Shown here in pieces: positions 6,185-7,524 of a DNA stretch of 7,524 bases. The stretch's first letter is position 1. Every line of letters begins with the position of its first letter. Position numbers and translations under genes: made by a program. A model generated the notes under the pieces. The model ran no database searches and had not been told where the DNA came from. It saw only the letters and a program-made list of their open reading frames with translations. Source of the DNA: JBKPNX01 sp046732855 (GTDB lineage Bacteria; Pseudomonadota; Alphaproteobacteria; Geminicoccales; Geminicoccaceae); the NCBI GenBank assembly GCA_046732855.1, contig JBKPNX010000274.1, positions 1 to 7,524 on the forward strand, read 5' to 3'.

Positions 6185-7497
6185 GCGAGCTGCAGCTCGG
6201 CCTGATCGTCGCGGTGGTGACCGTTGCCGTGCTCCTGACCGGCACCCCCATCGCGTTTGGCCTCGGCATCGTCGCGATGGGCTTTCTGGTCTGGTTCGAG
6301 GGGCTGCACGCGCTCGGCTTCGTGCCGGACATCTTCTACGGGGCGCTCGACAGCTTCGCGCTCCTGTCGATCCCGATGTTCATCCTGATGGGCGGCGCGA
6401 TCGCCAGCTCGCGCGCCGGCGCCGACCTGTACGAGGCGCTGGACCGGTGGCTGTACCGGGTGCCCGGCGGCCTGCTCGCCTCGAATCTCGGCGCCTGCGC
6501 CATCTTCGCCGCGCTCTGCGGCTCGTCGCCGGCGACCTGCGCGGCGATCGGCAAAATGGGTGTGCCGGAAATGCGCAAGCGCGGCTATCCGGCGGACGTC
6601 GCCACGGGCTCGATCTGCGCCGGCGGCACGCTCGGCATTCTGATCCCGCCCTCGATCACCCTGATCGTCTACGGCATCGCCACCGAAACCTCGATCGGGC
6701 GCCTGTTCGCCGCGGGCTTCCTTCCCGGCCTGATGCTGACGGCCCTGTTCATTGCGTGGGGCATTTTCGCGACATGGCGGCGCGGGCGCGATCTCGCGGC
6801 CGCCGAGGTCCGCTACTCGCTCCGCCAGAAGCTCGAGGTGCTGCCGAAGATCGTCCCGTTCCTCCTGGTCATCGTCGGCGTGCTCTACGTGCTCTATGGC
6901 GGCATCGCGACGCCGTCGGAGGCCGCCGGCGTCGGCGCCCTGCTCTGCCTGGTCCTGGTCATGGCGATCTACCGGCTGTGGCGCGGCGCGGATCTCTGGC
7001 AAATCTTTCGGGCGGCCATGCGCGAATCGGTGATGATCATGATGATCATCGCGGCGGCCGACCTGTTCAGCTACATGATGTCGACCCTGTTCATCACCCA
7101 GGCGCTCGCGGCGCAGATCGCAGCACTCGAGGTCAACCGCTGGCTGGTGATGCTCTGGATCAACCTCTTCCTGCTGGTCGCCGGCTGCTTCCTGCCGCCG
7201 GTCGCGATCATCCTGATGACCGCGCCGACACTCCTGCCGATCATCGAGGGCCTGGGCTTCGACGCCATCTGGTTCGGCATCGTCCTGACCATCAACATGG
7301 AGATCGGCCTGATCACGCCACCCGTCGGGCTCAACCTTTACGTGATCAACGGCATCGCGCCGGACGTGCCCCTGCAGACCATCCTCTGGGGCGCGCTTCC
7401 CTTCGTGCTGTGCATGGTGCTCGCCATCGTGATCCTGTGCCTGTTCCCGCAGATCGCGCTGTGGCTGCCGGGCGTCCTCATGGGCCCGACGGCTTAG
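6181..7497 (+). CDS. dctM: TRAP transporter large membrane subunit (DctM family)
   Basis: This 438-residue, very hydrophobic protein is the translocation subunit, which uses a sodium gradient to move substrate released by DctP. Family motifs are FALLSIPMFILMGG (59-72), CGSSPATCAAIGKMGVPEMRK (113-133), the hallmark GGTLGILIPPSI (148-159), GIATPSEAAG (241-250) and EIGLITPPVGLNLYV (374-388). The two repeated halves, each with a re-entrant PP loop (IPPSI and TPPVG), are visible. The GTG at 6181 overlaps the dctQ stop in a GTGA arrangement and gives VSELQLGLIVAVVTV, the normal N-terminal helix of the family. The frame is open back to 6016, but that extension lies inside dctQ, so it is rejected. 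The gene ends at TAG 7495-7497, and the remaining 27 bases hold no feature. Confidence 0.94.
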   Translation: MSELQLGLIVAVVTVAVLLTGTPIAFGLGIVAMGFLVWFEGLHALGFVPDIFYGALDSFALLSIPMFILMGGAIASSRAGADLYEALDRWLYRVPGGLLASNLGACAIFAALCGSSPATCAAIGKMGVPEMRKRGYPADVATGSICAGGTLGILIPPSITLIVYGIATETSIGRLFAAGFLPGLMLTALFIAWGIFATWRRGRDLAAAEVRYSLRQKLEVLPKIVPFLLVIVGVLYVLYGGIATPSEAAGVGALLCLVLVMAIYRLWRGADLWQIFRAAMRESVMIMMIIAAADLFSYMMSTLFITQALAAQIAALEVNRWLVMLWINLFLLVAGCFLPPVAIILMTAPTLLPIIEGLGFDAIWFGIVLTINMEIGLITPPVGLNLYVINGIAPDVPLQTILWGALPFVLCMVLAIVILCLFPQIALWLPGVLMGPTA

Positions 7498-7524
7498 CGC
7501 GCGTTTTGGCCCCCGCCCTTGATC

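Noticed and set aside
5989..7002. Long open frame of 337 codons on the - strand opposite dctQ/dctM
   Set aside because: It is rich in Asp, Arg, Ala and Gln with no motif, as expected for the complement of a hydrophobic GC-rich gene. The + strand carries clear DctM motifs.
1..7524. CRISPR array, tRNA, rRNA, toxin-antitoxin or phage genes
   Set aside because: I read both strands for regularly spaced repeats, cloverleaf-like segments and small gene pairs and saw none I could support.

Overview
The window is GC-rich (roughly two-thirds G+C by eye), uses GTG and TTG starts, and carries TRAP-transporter and IS1182-type genes. Together these suggest an alphaproteobacterium, possibly of a Rhizobiales or Rhodospirillales type. 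The lineage is an inference from composition and gene content; there is no rRNA or marker gene to fix it.

Left part (1-961): the end of a reading frame that enters from outside the window, about 270 bases with no convincing gene, a small exported protein of unknown function (368-733, + strand), and a gene-free stretch running up to an insertion sequence.

Middle (962-3708): a complete-looking IS1182-family insertion sequence (about 962-2636) with an intact DDE transposase and imperfect 19-bp terminal inverted repeats. Next to it is a strong GC-rich hairpin. Beyond that, on the - strand, is a second small, acidic, exported protein with four cysteines (2783-3328). A 380-base gene-free stretch follows.

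Right part (3709-7524): a metabolic transport locus. An RraA/HMG-aldolase-like gene on the - strand is divergent from a three-gene + strand TRAP transporter operon: dctP (periplasmic binding protein), dctQ (small membrane subunit) and dctM (large membrane subunit). DctP would capture an organic acid in the periplasm and DctQM would import it with a sodium gradient. The divergent aldolase/decarboxylase-like protein may act on the imported compound or its breakdown product. Substrate identity cannot be read from the sequence.

Most of the window is ordinary accessory or metabolic DNA. The points most worth a second look are the pair of small secreted proteins either side of the insertion sequence, the divergent RraA-TRAP pairing, and a GC hairpin that fills the space where the dctQ ribosome binding site should be. 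I did not find evidence for a new defence, CRISPR or phage system.
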